Below, one piece after another: positions 23,874 to 32,222 of a DNA stretch of 36,466 bases. Made by a program: the position numbers and the translations under genes. The DNA lies in NCBI GenBank assembly GCA_033763735.1, contig JANRJY010000028.1, forward strand, positions 1 through 36,466. Direction: 5' to 3'. Below the pieces are notes generated by a model. It saw nothing but the letters and a program-made list of their open reading frames with translations, was not told the origin of the DNA and searched no databases. This DNA is from JANRJY01 sp033763735 (GTDB taxonomy: Bacteria > Bacteroidota > Bacteroidia > Cytophagales > UBA9547). Within the stretch, counting starts at the first letter, position 1. Each line of letters opens with the position of its first letter.

Positions 23874-23904
23874 CAAATTTAAAACAGGAAATTTTATAAA
23901 CAAA
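23874..23904 (-). promoter_or_regulatory. Promoter of the BatE-like gene (TTTG-N19-TAAATTTG)
   Basis: On the minus strand TTTG at 23904-23901 and TAAATTTG at 23881-23874, again 19 bases apart. A start near 23869 leaves about 26 bases to the ATG at 23843. Its -7 box is 6 bases from the -7 box of the tRNA promoter, so the two RNA polymerase footprints overlap. Confidence 0.75.
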
Positions 23905-23917
23905 TTAACTGTATAAT

Positions 23918-23990
23918 GATTCCGTAGCTCAGTTGGTAGAGCACATCACTTTTAATGATGGGGTCCTGGGTTCGAATCCCAGCGGAATCA
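23918..23990 (+). tRNA. trnK: tRNA-Lys, anticodon UUU
   Basis: A complete 73-base cloverleaf. The acceptor stem GATTCCG (23918-23924) pairs with CGGAATC (23983-23989) and the discriminator is A. D arm GCTC...GAGC; anticodon stem CATCA/TGATG with loop CTTTTAA and anticodon TTT at 23951-23953; T arm CTGGG-TTCGAAT-CCCAG. The CCA end is not encoded, as usual in this phylum. It has its own strong promoter and is followed 15 bases later by a terminator, so it is a single-gene unit. Confidence 0.97.
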
Positions 23991-24004
23991 CAATAATATA
24001 TTTA

Positions 24005-24037
24005 AAAAGCCTATAAGTTTCTCATTTATAGGCTTTT
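24005..24037 (+). terminator. Intrinsic terminator after tRNA-Lys
   Basis: A 12-bp stem, AAAAGCCTATAA (24005-24016) with TTATAGGCTTTT (24026-24037), a 9-base loop, and more T just after (ATTTTTT). Confidence 0.85.
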
Positions 24038-24549
24038 ATTTTTTAAATTTAAATAATGTGTAAACTTCAGATTTGTAAGTTAATACATAGCAGGATTTAA
24101 TATTTTTAAGAGAATTTATCAACTTTGAAATTAATGGACAATTTTAATAATAAAAGCAACCTTTATTTGAAGTAGTTGAAAAAATGAAGTCTTGAAATGT
24201 TTTTTTTGATTCCTTTTAGTCTAAATGACCAAAATACCTATCAATATTATTAATATTAAGTTTATTTTATTTCAACTCTTTTAAAAACCAATGAATAAAA
24301 CCTAACTATCACATACTTTTTTAATTCAAAATCAATATTTAATTCCAGATTTATTTTTCTATTGAATTTTATTTTCTTGGCGGTAATTAAATACTTTTTT
24401 AATTAGTAATTCATTTGGAGATTGTATAATTTAGTAGCTAATAATTTAAGTATTTTTAGTAATTTAAGCTAACTATAAAAGAGCAATATTTCAAAATATT
24501 AAAATACTAATTTCATCACAAAAATCGAACTTATTTCGTATAATCTGCA
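24038..24549. other. Gene-free AT-rich spacer
   Basis: About 510 bases with no open frame of coding character. It holds a 14-base direct repeat, ATACTTTTTTAATT at 24313-24326 and 24391-24404, and a 9-base direct repeat TAATTTAAG at 24442-24450 and 24460-24468 (18-base period, close to two helical turns) about 90 bases before the next gene. No copy of the tRNA 3' end, no integrase and no TAnnTTTG promoter was found. The repeats may be operators or chance in AT-rich DNA. Confidence 0.5.
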
Positions 24550-25227
24550 ATGGGAAAAATAATCCGACCAACATATCCGGCACAATTTAGTGTAGGTCTG
24601 CTTTTGTTGATATTTATTATTGTCACTTTTTTATCGCATCAAATATTTGAGGTGCCCTTTCATGATTTAAATGACAATTTGGATATTTACTTTGGTATGA
24701 TGCTTGCTGGTACTTCGGTAATTATTATGATTTTAATAGTTTGGGAAGAATTTTTATTCCCAGTGAAAGCAAAAAAAGTGGAAGGTGGGCTGGTTTTCAG
24801 AAATCATAGAAACAAATTAGTGGCACAGGTGCTCATTTATATTTCAATACCAGCTATTTACGCATATATTTATTTGCATTATGAAGTAAATATGGTCCGA
24901 TATGTGATATGGGCAGGTATTTGTTCTATTATTCCCGTTATTGAAAAGATTATTTCAGGGATAAACAATTACAATGATTTTTTAAAGCTTACAAACAAAG
25001 AAATTGAATATAAAAACAATGAAAAAGTTGGTAGTTTTGAGATAAAGAATATTCAATATATTGATGTAATTAAAGACGAAGAGTCTCCTATCAAAAAACT
25101 TAAACTGCAATTGGTCGACAACCAAAATGTAATTATTGATTTAGATGAAATGGAACTTGAAGCTTTTTATGATTCAATTTACAATTTTATAAAAGATGAA
25201 TATTCCAAATTGCTGCAGCAATCATAG
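24550..25227 (+). CDS. Unknown membrane protein, four helices plus cytoplasmic tail
   Basis: 225 residues that I do not recognise. Four hydrophobic segments at about 13-30, 46-66, 90-108 and 116-134 are followed by an 85-residue soluble tail (KLTNKEIEYKNNEKVGSFEI, KNIQYIDVIKDEESPI, LKLQLVDNQNVIIDLDEMEL) of alternating strands that resembles the bacterial PH-like domains of membrane proteins, though I would not assign it. The gene stands alone after a long spacer and converges with the efflux operon. A hairpin fills the gap after its stop. Reading frame, length and codon use look like its neighbours, so it should be a real gene. Confidence 0.72.
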   Translation: MGKIIRPTYPAQFSVGLLLLIFIIVTFLSHQIFEVPFHDLNDNLDIYFGMMLAGTSVIIMILIVWEEFLFPVKAKKVEGGLVFRNHRNKLVAQVLIYISIPAIYAYIYLHYEVNMVRYVIWAGICSIIPVIEKIISGINNYNDFLKLTNKEIEYKNNEKVGSFEIKNIQYIDVIKDEESPIKKLKLQLVDNQNVIIDLDEMELEAFYDSIYNFIKDEYSKLLQQS

Positions 25228-25248
25228 GATATTGTCTTGTCAATATCC
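25227..25248. terminator. Hairpin between convergent genes, possible weak terminator
   Basis: GGATATTG (25227-25234) pairs perfectly with CAATATCC (25241-25248) across a 6-base loop. It occupies almost the whole 28-base gap between the unknown membrane protein and the efflux channel gene. Neither side has a T tract, so it is a poor intrinsic terminator as written. Confidence 0.45.
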
Positions 25249-25255
25249 AAACTAT

Positions 25256-26707
25256 TTATCGCCATCCACCTCCCAAGGCCTGATACATTTTGACTTTGGC
25301 ACTTAACTGTTGTTTTTTAGTTTCTATGAGTTCCATTTTTGCCTCCAACACATCTCTTTGAGTTAATAACACTTCCACATAATCCGCTCTTCCGTATTTG
25401 AAAAGATTAATTGCTATACTAATGGAGCGGTTAAGTGCATCTACTTGTTGTGATTTGAAATTATAACTTTTTGAAAGGTTGTTGATGTTGGCTTGTTGGT
25501 TTACAACTTCGGTAAATGCCTTTAAAACAGTTCTTTCGTAATTATACGCAGCTTTTATTTGTTGAGCGTTTGCTGATAAATAGGTGGCTTTTATTCCATT
25601 TCTATTCACAAGTGGAGCTATTAATGCACCTCCCATATAAAAAACTAATGACTGCGGCAAAGCTGAAACTAAATAACCTGGATTTAAGGCTTCCAATCCT
25701 GCACCACCATTGATATTCAACATGGGATAAAAATTGGCCTTTGCTACTTTTACATCTAATTTTGATGCAGTTAATTCTTGTTCTGCTTTTCGAATATCAG
25801 TTCTATTGTCAAGCAATTGCGAGGGAATTCCAATTGGAATAGTGTCCGTATCTAAATTTAAGAAAACTTGTGAATTTCTTTGAACCTGCCGAGGAAACTT
25901 GCCAATGAGAAAATTAATCAAATTTTGAGTTTCAATAATTTTCTGTTCCAATAAATATTGACGGCTTTGATTTTTGCTTACTTCCGCCTGAAACCTCAAC
26001 ACCGCCAGCTCAGTAACTTGTCCTGCAGCTTTTTCCAATGTAATTACATTCAAAGCATTTTTTTGAATTTCAATATTTGCTTTAATTATTTCTAATTGAT
26101 TGTCCAATGCCATTAGTTCATAGTATGCAAAGGCAATATGAGAAATAAGGTTAGTAACCATAAAATTTTTGCCTTCGACGGAAGCGAGATAACGATAAAC
26201 AGCCGATTTTCTGGCATTGCGAAGTTGTTTCCATATATCAACTTGCCAGGATACATTAGCAGCAAGCAAATAATCGGGTAAAAATGCCGGATTCGATTGA
26301 CCGTTTACAATTGGAATGTTTGCATCTAAGGCTCCTGTTCGAGTGAATTGGCTTGATTTATCACCCCAAAATCCTACAAATGGAGAAATAAATGGAAGAT
26401 ATAGTCCTTTCCTTGCTCTTACTTCATTTTTAGCAATTTTTATTTCTTGCAATATGATGTTGAGCTCCTGATTATTAATTAAAGCTGTGTCTATTAAAGC
26501 TACCAAAACAGAATCTTTAAAAAAGTCCTTCCATTTTAACTTTGCTGCATTTGTTGAATCAGAAGAACTTAGATAACTATTGGGTACCTTTTGAGTTACT
26601 GTTTTGGGCACAATCGTTGGCACACATGCCACCACCATTAACATTAAGGATATCATTAAAAAGTTTCCATAATTCAATTTACCACTATTTATGGTTATTA
26701 TCCTCAT
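25256..26707 (-). CDS. Outer-membrane efflux channel, TolC/OprM (NodT) family lipoprotein
   Basis: Outer-membrane exit duct of the RND pump encoded upstream. 483 residues with a lipobox MVVAC (Cys28). Starting at the first ATG keeps Arg2 and Lys10 as the positive part of the signal peptide, and overlaps the pump gene by 23 bases; a later ATG at 26656 would avoid the overlap but leave no positive charge. Two OEP repeats are present, the second with LLDNRTDIRKAEQELTASKL then VKVAKANFYPMLNING, and YGRADYVEVLLTQRDVLEAKM. The order adaptor-pump-channel is classical for HAE1-type systems. Confidence 0.93.
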   Translation of the reverse strand: MRIITINSGKLNYGNFLMISLMLMVVACVPTIVPKTVTQKVPNSYLSSSDSTNAAKLKWKDFFKDSVLVALIDTALINNQELNIILQEIKIAKNEVRARKGLYLPFISPFVGFWGDKSSQFTRTGALDANIPIVNGQSNPAFLPDYLLAANVSWQVDIWKQLRNARKSAVYRYLASVEGKNFMVTNLISHIAFAYYELMALDNQLEIIKANIEIQKNALNVITLEKAAGQVTELAVLRFQAEVSKNQSRQYLLEQKIIETQNLINFLIGKFPRQVQRNSQVFLNLDTDTIPIGIPSQLLDNRTDIRKAEQELTASKLDVKVAKANFYPMLNINGGAGLEALNPGYLVSALPQSLVFYMGGALIAPLVNRNGIKATYLSANAQQIKAAYNYERTVLKAFTEVVNQQANINNLSKSYNFKSQQVDALNRSISIAINLFKYGRADYVEVLLTQRDVLEAKMELIETKKQQLSAKVKMYQALGGGWR

Positions 26708-29700
26708 GTTCTTCGGTTAATGGGGTTTCGTCTTCATCTTGAATCAGTTTTTTAGATTCAGCAATTTTTGCGAAAATGAAATATAAACCGGGAATAATAA
26801 TTATTCCAAATACCGTTCCAAATAACATTCCTCCCAAAGCACACCCTCCAATCGTTTTGTTGGCAATTGCTCCAGGCCCAGAAGCAACTACTAATGGTAA
26901 TAAGCCGGCAATAAAAGCAAATGAAGTCATTAAAATAGGCCTGAAACGGGCTTTGGCGCCCTCAATTGCTGCTTCAAAAACGGTGGAACCTTGTTGTTGC
27001 CTTTGGATAGCAAATTCCACAATCAGTACTGCATTTTTACCAAGTAATCCTACAAGCATAACTAAAGCAACTTGTGCGTATATATCATTAGCGAGTCCCA
27101 TTAATTTTACAAAAAGCAAAGCACCAAATACTCCTATAGGTAATGAAAGGATTACTGCCATTGGAAGTATAAAACTTTCGTATTGAGCAACTAGAACAAG
27201 ATAAACGAACACCAATACTATCAGAAAAATATATAATGACTCATTTCCACTAGCTCGGATTACTTCATCCTTGGTAAGTGCTGCCCAATCAATATCGTAG
27301 CCTTTGGGTAAAGTAGTTGATGCTACTACTTGAATGGCCTTAATAGCTTCACCACTACTGTAACCTTTTGAAGGTGAACATCGAATGGATGCTGTAGTGT
27401 ACATATTGAATCTGTTAATTTCATATATATCTTGTACTTTTTTCATCTTTAGAAAAGCTGAGTAAGGAACCATTTCGCCATAATCGTTTTTGACATATAG
27501 TAAGTTCAATATATCGGAAGGTAATTTTCGGAAAGCTGGATCCGCCTGCACAAACACCCAAAAAAAACGACCAAATTTGATAAATCCCTGGTCAAATGAA
27601 CTGCCAATAAGTATGCTCAGGTTATCCATTGCTTTGCTGATGGAAACACCTTTTTGCATGGCAATATTGTTGTCAATTTCAAGTTCATACTGAGGATAAT
27701 CTGTTCTGTAGAAAGTAAACAATGCTGATAGCTCTTTTCTTTTCTCGAGCGCATCCATGAAGTCCTGTGTTACTTTTCCTAAGCGTACATAGTCAATGTC
27801 TGTATTTTTGTCCAAAAGTTGCAAAGTGATTCCACCTGCTGCTCCATAGCCCGGAACTGCCGGTGGATCAAAAAATTCAATTTTAGCACCCGGAATATCT
27901 TTTACTTTTTCTTCTAATTCATATATAATTTCAGCCGCTGTATGTTTACGTTCGTGCCATGGCTCCAAATTAATGATACAAGTTCCTGAATTAGACCCCC
28001 TTCCTTGGGTAAGTACTTCGTAACCAGCTAAAGCAGAGACAGATTTTACACCCTCTATCTTTTTTGCCATTTTTTGAAGTTGGCAACTCACATCAAATGT
28101 ACGCTCCAATGTAGAGCCTGAGGGGGTTTGAAGAATAGCGTATATCATTCCCTGATCTTCACCGGGAACAAATCCTGCTGGTAATATTCTTCCAATTCCA
28201 AAAGTGCCAACGCAGAAAATAATTAATACAGCAAAAGTGATTACTCTTCTGTTTACAATTACACGCAGTAGCCCAATATATTTGCCTGTGAGTTTTTCAA
28301 ATAATGCATTGAAGCCATCAATAAGTCGGTTCAATGGCGTTTTTTTACGAGCTTTTCCATGGTTATTTTTTAATATAATGGCACACAACACAGGTGTAAG
28401 CGTAAGAGCCACTATTCCGGAAATTACGATGGAAGAGGCCATGGTAATTGCAAATTGTCTGTAAAAAATTCCAACGGGACCTGTCATAAAAGTGACCGGT
28501 ATAAAAACAGAGGTCATTAATAAAGTAATGGCAATAATGGCTCCACTTATCTCACCTAGCACTTTTTTTACGGCATTATAAGGCGATAGGTGCTCTTCTT
28601 CCATTTTGGCATGTACTGCTTCCACAACAACTATAGCATCGTCAACCACAATACCGATGGCAAGAACAAGTGCAAAAAGTGTAATGAGATTAATAGTAAG
28701 TCCAAATGCCTGCATGGCAAAAAACGCCCCAATTAACGATACAGGTACTGCAAGTGTTGGAATTAAAGTGGAACGCCAATCTCCCAAAAACAGAAAAACA
28801 ACCAATGCTACGAGCACAAAAGCATCCCTAAGAGTATGAATTACTTCATCAATAGAAGCATCTAAAAAGTTGGAAACATCGTAATCAATATCATATTCCA
28901 TTCCGGGCGGAAAATCTTTTTTAAGCTCTTCCAGTTTGGCTTTTACTTCATTAATTACATCTGTTGCATTGCTACCATATGTTTGGTTTAATAGAATTGC
29001 AGCGGAAGGATATTCATCTTTCTTAGAATAAATATCGTAACTGGTGCTTCCTAATTCAACATCAGCTACGTCTTTGAGTCGCAATACCTCACCTTTTGAA
29101 TTGGCTTTTATGATTACATTTTTATACTGTTCGGGCGTACTATATCTGTCAGTATAAGTCATTACATATTCTATGGACTCGGAGCGCTTACTATCGGCCC
29201 TTCCTAACCTGCCCGGTGTAGCTATAATACTTTGTTCATAAAGTGCTTTTGTTACTTCATCAGCATTGATATTATAGGCCCGCATACGGTCGGGATTCAA
29301 CCATACCCGCATGGCATATTGACGACTACCTAATATTTGCGCCAAAGCCACACCGTTAATCCGCTGAATTTCAGGCAACATTTTAATGTATGCATAATTA
29401 AAAATAAACTTCATGTCCGCATTAACAGAGTCTTTACTATACAGATTAATATACATGAGCATACTGGGCTGTATGGGTTGCACAATGATCCCAGCCAATT
29501 GAACCTGCTCCGGAAGCATACTCTTTACAGCCAATACCCTGTTAGTTACATTGACTAAGGCTTGATTTGGATCCGTACCTAAGTTGAAGATTATTTGAAT
29601 ATTGGCATCACCTGAACTTGCTGCGGTTGAAAACATATATTTCATTCCCGGCACGCCATTAATTGCTTGTTCTATCGCTATCAAAGAAGAATTAACCAAT

Positions 29701-29867
29701 ACTTTACCACTTGCGCCCGGATAAGAAAGTCGAACAATTACCATTGGTGGGGCAATTGAAGGAAATTGTGACTTGGGCAATACGTTCATCGCCAAAAGAC
29801 CTAAAAACATAATGACAAGTGATATCACTATGGCAAGCGCTGGTCGATGAATAAATCTTTGAAACAT
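26685..29867 (-). CDS. RND multidrug efflux pump, HAE1 (AcrB/MexB-like) family
   Basis: 1060-residue inner-membrane proton/drug antiporter, normal length. Proton relay residues are all present: Asp409-Asp410 in AIGIVVDDAIVVVEAV, Lys944 in LVGLLGKNAVLIVEFA, Arg974 and Thr981 in KARFRPILMTS. The N-terminus (MFQRFIHRPALAIVISLVIM) and PGASGKVLVNSSLIAIEQAI are typical for the Bacteroidota branch of the family. The C-terminal tail is acidic (EDETPLTEEHEDNN). It sits 31 bases after the adaptor gene and overlaps the channel gene. Substrate range cannot be predicted from sequence. Confidence 0.96.
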   Translation of the reverse strand: MFQRFIHRPALAIVISLVIMFLGLLAMNVLPKSQFPSIAPPMVIVRLSYPGASGKVLVNSSLIAIEQAINGVPGMKYMFSTAASSGDANIQIIFNLGTDPNQALVNVTNRVLAVKSMLPEQVQLAGIIVQPIQPSMLMYINLYSKDSVNADMKFIFNYAYIKMLPEIQRINGVALAQILGSRQYAMRVWLNPDRMRAYNINADEVTKALYEQSIIATPGRLGRADSKRSESIEYVMTYTDRYSTPEQYKNVIIKANSKGEVLRLKDVADVELGSTSYDIYSKKDEYPSAAILLNQTYGSNATDVINEVKAKLEELKKDFPPGMEYDIDYDVSNFLDASIDEVIHTLRDAFVLVALVVFLFLGDWRSTLIPTLAVPVSLIGAFFAMQAFGLTINLITLFALVLAIGIVVDDAIVVVEAVHAKMEEEHLSPYNAVKKVLGEISGAIIAITLLMTSVFIPVTFMTGPVGIFYRQFAITMASSIVISGIVALTLTPVLCAIILKNNHGKARKKTPLNRLIDGFNALFEKLTGKYIGLLRVIVNRRVITFAVLIIFCVGTFGIGRILPAGFVPGEDQGMIYAILQTPSGSTLERTFDVSCQLQKMAKKIEGVKSVSALAGYEVLTQGRGSNSGTCIINLEPWHERKHTAAEIIYELEEKVKDIPGAKIEFFDPPAVPGYGAAGGITLQLLDKNTDIDYVRLGKVTQDFMDALEKRKELSALFTFYRTDYPQYELEIDNNIAMQKGVSISKAMDNLSILIGSSFDQGFIKFGRFFWVFVQADPAFRKLPSDILNLLYVKNDYGEMVPYSAFLKMKKVQDIYEINRFNMYTTASIRCSPSKGYSSGEAIKAIQVVASTTLPKGYDIDWAALTKDEVIRASGNESLYIFLIVLVFVYLVLVAQYESFILPMAVILSLPIGVFGALLFVKLMGLANDIYAQVALVMLVGLLGKNAVLIVEFAIQRQQQGSTVFEAAIEGAKARFRPILMTSFAFIAGLLPLVVASGPGAIANKTIGGCALGGMLFGTVFGIIIIPGLYFIFAKIAESKKLIQDEDETPLTEEHEDNNHK

Positions 29868-29898
29868 TATTTATACTTATAGTAAAGGCCTTAAAACA

Positions 29899-30984
29899 CT
29901 ATTCGGCATATAATTTTAAATTCGCAATTACTTTCTCCGGCTCTTCATATGTAAAATCGATTTTGTCATTTTCTCTAACTTTACGAATGCCTTCCAGCAA
30001 AATTTTGTCTTTATCATTCAACCCATCTTTAATTACATATAAGTCAGGCATTTCGGTTTCTATAGTTACTCTACGTGAAATCAGTTTTTTGTCCTTGTCA
30101 ATTACATACACATATTTTTGATCCAGTACTTCAAAAGTAGCTTTTTGAGGGATGAGTATGGCTTTTTTGAGTGGGATGCTAATTACTATATTTCCCGTTT
30201 CGCCATGTCTTAAAAGTCCCTCAGGATTAGGGAAAGTTGCTCTGAATGCAATATTACCCGTTTGGTTATTGAAATCGGCTTCAATAGTTTCCACCTCTCC
30301 TTTGTAATTGTATAATTGATTATTAGCCATTTTTAATTTTACAATCATATTTTTTTCTCCGAATTTCTGGTTCTTTTTAAAATCCAAATATTCAGCTTCT
30401 GGAACATTAAAATACACCCAAAGGTTACTAATGTCTGATAAGGTGGTTAACAAGTCTCCTTCATTTACCAAGCTTCCTAATCGGACATGGAATAAGTCCA
30501 TTAAACCATCAAATGGGGCTCTTATTTCTGTGAAAGTCATTCGTGTTTGTGCATAAGCCAATTCCGCTTTTGCTTTTTCGAATTGCGCCTTTGCAAGTGC
30601 CATCTGTATTGGAGAAACAACACCACTGTCGGAAAGCAACTTGGTGTTTAAGTATTCAATTTCGGAATAATCGGCTTCAGCTTGTGCCTTACGTAATTCT
30701 GCCTTGTATTGAATCGGCAATATTTGAAACATTTTCTGGCCTTTTCTTACCAACTTACCTTCATCAACGAATATTTCTTGCAGATAACCGTTGACTAATG
30801 CTCTTACTTCAATATGCTGTATAGCCTTAATTTGACAAACATACTCACGGGTAGTAGTTGTATCCTTAATTAAGGGACTTGTAGCCAAGTAAATGTCTTT
30901 TTCCTCCTTTAGTTTTGCTTGGGGTTCGCAACCAATAACTAAAAATAATATTATTAAAAATGAAATATTTATTATTACTTTCAT
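29899..30984 (-). CDS. RND efflux periplasmic adaptor (membrane fusion protein), lipoprotein
   Basis: 361-residue adaptor linking the pump to the channel. Lipobox VIGC with Cys19. The lipoyl half-motif pair is ALVNGYLQEIFVDEGKLVRK (N) and MDLFHVRLGSLVNEGDLLTT (C), separated by a short helical hairpin (EADYSEIEYLNTKLL, QMALAKAQFEKAKAELAYAQ); beta-barrel and membrane-proximal domains follow (FRATFPNPEGLLRHGETGNI). It lies 105 bases after a possible 55-codon gene; no promoter is visible in between, so the transcript most likely comes from the promoter at 31278-31307. Confidence 0.95.
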   Translation of the reverse strand: MKVIINISFLIILFLVIGCEPQAKLKEEKDIYLATSPLIKDTTTTREYVCQIKAIQHIEVRALVNGYLQEIFVDEGKLVRKGQKMFQILPIQYKAELRKAQAEADYSEIEYLNTKLLSDSGVVSPIQMALAKAQFEKAKAELAYAQTRMTFTEIRAPFDGLMDLFHVRLGSLVNEGDLLTTLSDISNLWVYFNVPEAEYLDFKKNQKFGEKNMIVKLKMANNQLYNYKGEVETIEADFNNQTGNIAFRATFPNPEGLLRHGETGNIVISIPLKKAILIPQKATFEVLDQKYVYVIDKDKKLISRRVTIETEMPDLYVIKDGLNDKDKILLEGIRKVRENDKIDFTYEEPEKVIANLKLYAE

Positions 30985-31060
30985 TATCAGTGTTTTAAAT
31001 TCATTTTTTTGACTATACGAAATAAATTTTTCAATTATTCTGATTTATTTGAGCGAGCAG

Positions 31061-31090
31061 ACGATTGCCATTATAACCGCATACAATCGT
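31061..31090 (-). other. Hairpin just after the small ORF stop
   Basis: ACGATTG (31061-31067) and CAATCGT (31084-31090) form a 7-bp stem with a 16-base loop, beginning at the stop codon of the small frame. There is no T tract after it on the minus strand, so it is not a standard terminator; it could set differential stability between the small gene and the pump genes. Confidence 0.4.
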
Positions 31091-31257
31091 TAAATTTTAC
31101 CGGCATATTGAATATTGTTCTGATTCATGGAGCTTGATGAAGATTGATTTTTTGAATATCTTCTGACCGAATCCATAATGGAAACACATACCATTGATAC
31201 AAGAAATATGAATAAAATCATTTTGAATTTTTTGGTTGATTTTGAAGTAGTTTTCAT
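31090..31257 (-). CDS. Possible 55-residue single-helix membrane protein at the head of the efflux operon
   Basis: Read from the ATG at 31257 this is MKTTSKSTKKFKMILFIFLV (start), continuing SMVCVSIMDSVRR and a Ser/Asn-rich tail SSSSSMNQNNIQYAGKI. A basic N-terminus, one hydrophobic helix (about 12-28) and a polar tail are what small pump-associated proteins look like, and the promoter at 31278-31307 would start the message about 15 bases before this ATG. The longer frame to 31344 crosses the promoter and is not credible. There is no homology I can name, and it could still be a mere leader. Confidence 0.45.
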   Translation of the reverse strand: MKTTSKSTKKFKMILFIFLVSMVCVSIMDSVRRYSKNQSSSSSMNQNNIQYAGKI

Positions 31258-31277
31258 AGAATTAAATTTTGTTGTCA

Positions 31278-31307
31278 CAAACGTATCAATACTTTTAATA
31301 ATAGCAA
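31278..31307 (-). promoter_or_regulatory. Promoter of the efflux operon (TTG-N19-TACGTTTG)
   Basis: On the minus strand TTG at 31307-31305, 19 bases, then TACGTTTG at 31285-31278: a full consensus promoter. Its -33 box overlaps the edge of a palindrome (31306-31330), so a bound regulator would block it. Confidence 0.7.
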
Positions 31308-31330
31308 TACTATTATATATCGATAGTATT
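31306..31330. promoter_or_regulatory. Candidate TetR operator palindrome
   Basis: AATACTAT (31306-31313) and its exact reverse complement ATAGTATT (31323-31330) with a 9-bp centre; 25 bp in all, a normal size for a TetR dimer site. It covers the efflux -33 box on one side and lies where the tetR -33 box would be on the other. Confidence 0.55.
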
Positions 31331-31349
31331 AATTTTAACAACATTTTAA

Positions 31350-31357
31350 TATATTTG
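31350..31357 (+). promoter_or_regulatory. Candidate -7 box of the tetR gene (TATATTTG)
   Basis: Perfect TAnnTTTG, 25 bases before the ATG. The -33 position 19 bases upstream is the right arm of the palindrome and has no TTG. Confidence 0.45.
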
Positions 31358-31382
31358 ACCGATTATTTAATTAATTTTTAAT

Positions 31383-32093
31383 ATGAAGTGGCAACCGGAC
31401 ATTGTTATTAACGAGAAATTATACATTAAAGACCCAAAAGCAACAGAATTGGGTCAACGTATAATACAGCAAGGCATAATAATGATTGAAGAAATGGGAT
31501 TAGAAGAATTTACATTCAAAAAATTGGCTAATAATCTAGATACAACAGAAGCAAGCATTTACCGTTATTTTGAAAACAAGCAATTGCTATTACTTTATGC
31601 TTTGAATTGGTATTGGAATTATTTAGAATTTTTGATTTCATATAAAACACAAAACATTGATGATAAAGTGAAAAAATTAAATATTTTGTTGGACATTCTA
31701 TTGTTTAATACCGATGATGAAATATTTGATGAACTGCATTTTAATAAGAAATCACTTCACATGTTAGTAGTGAAAGAATCAGCAAAATCTTATTTAAATC
31801 ACAATGTTCAGATTTATAATGAAAATCAATTTTATAAACCTTATAAATCGTTGTGTCAAATGATAGCAGATGTATTATTAGAAATTAATCCGGATTATCC
31901 TTATTCAAAAAGTATGGCTACAACTTTACTTTTGATGTCGCGTAATTTGTATTTTTTTATGAACAATTTGCCTTCATTGGCTGATTTTTCTGAAACAAAC
32001 AGTGTTTCAAATGCCAAAGATTTTCTTAGGCAAATGATTTTATCCAGCTTAGAACATAAAGCCGAAAAATTAAATGAAAATTCAATAGTTTAA
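31383..32093 (+). CDS. TetR/AcrR-family transcriptional regulator
   Basis: 236 residues. The N-terminal DNA-binding domain has the TetR helix-turn-helix: GIIMIEEMGLEEFTFKKLAN then NLDTTEASIYRYFENKQLLL (about 31-70). The C-terminal ligand domain is helical and family-specific. Divergent from the RND efflux operon across a control region with a shared palindrome, which strongly suggests local repression of the pump and of itself. An N-terminal extension of about 20 residues (WQPDIVINEKLYIKDPKATE) precedes the usual start of the fold. The ligand is unknown, most likely a pump substrate. No paired terminator was seen after the stop. Confidence 0.93.
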   Translation: MKWQPDIVINEKLYIKDPKATELGQRIIQQGIIMIEEMGLEEFTFKKLANNLDTTEASIYRYFENKQLLLLYALNWYWNYLEFLISYKTQNIDDKVKKLNILLDILLFNTDDEIFDELHFNKKSLHMLVVKESAKSYLNHNVQIYNENQFYKPYKSLCQMIADVLLEINPDYPYSKSMATTLLLMSRNLYFFMNNLPSLADFSETNSVSNAKDFLRQMILSSLEHKAEKLNENSIV

Positions 32094-32222
32094 TATTATA
32101 AATTAATTCTAAATAAAAAAATATTACACATTATAGAAAATATCGATAACAATAGATAAAACCTGTAATACATTTATAAAACCATATTGAATAAGCTACC
32201 TGTTTAAAACCTAAAATGTTAG

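Noticed and set aside
23918..24549. tRNA-Lys as an integration site
   Set aside because: No integrase gene and no second copy of the tRNA 3' end in the following DNA.
31258..31344. Longer start of the small efflux-operon frame
   Set aside because: It would place the efflux promoter inside the coding region; the ATG at 31257 follows the promoter correctly.
31178..31381. 67-codon plus-strand open frame before tetR
   Set aside because: Covers the operator, both promoters and the small minus-strand frame; hydrophobic translation is expected from AT-rich DNA.
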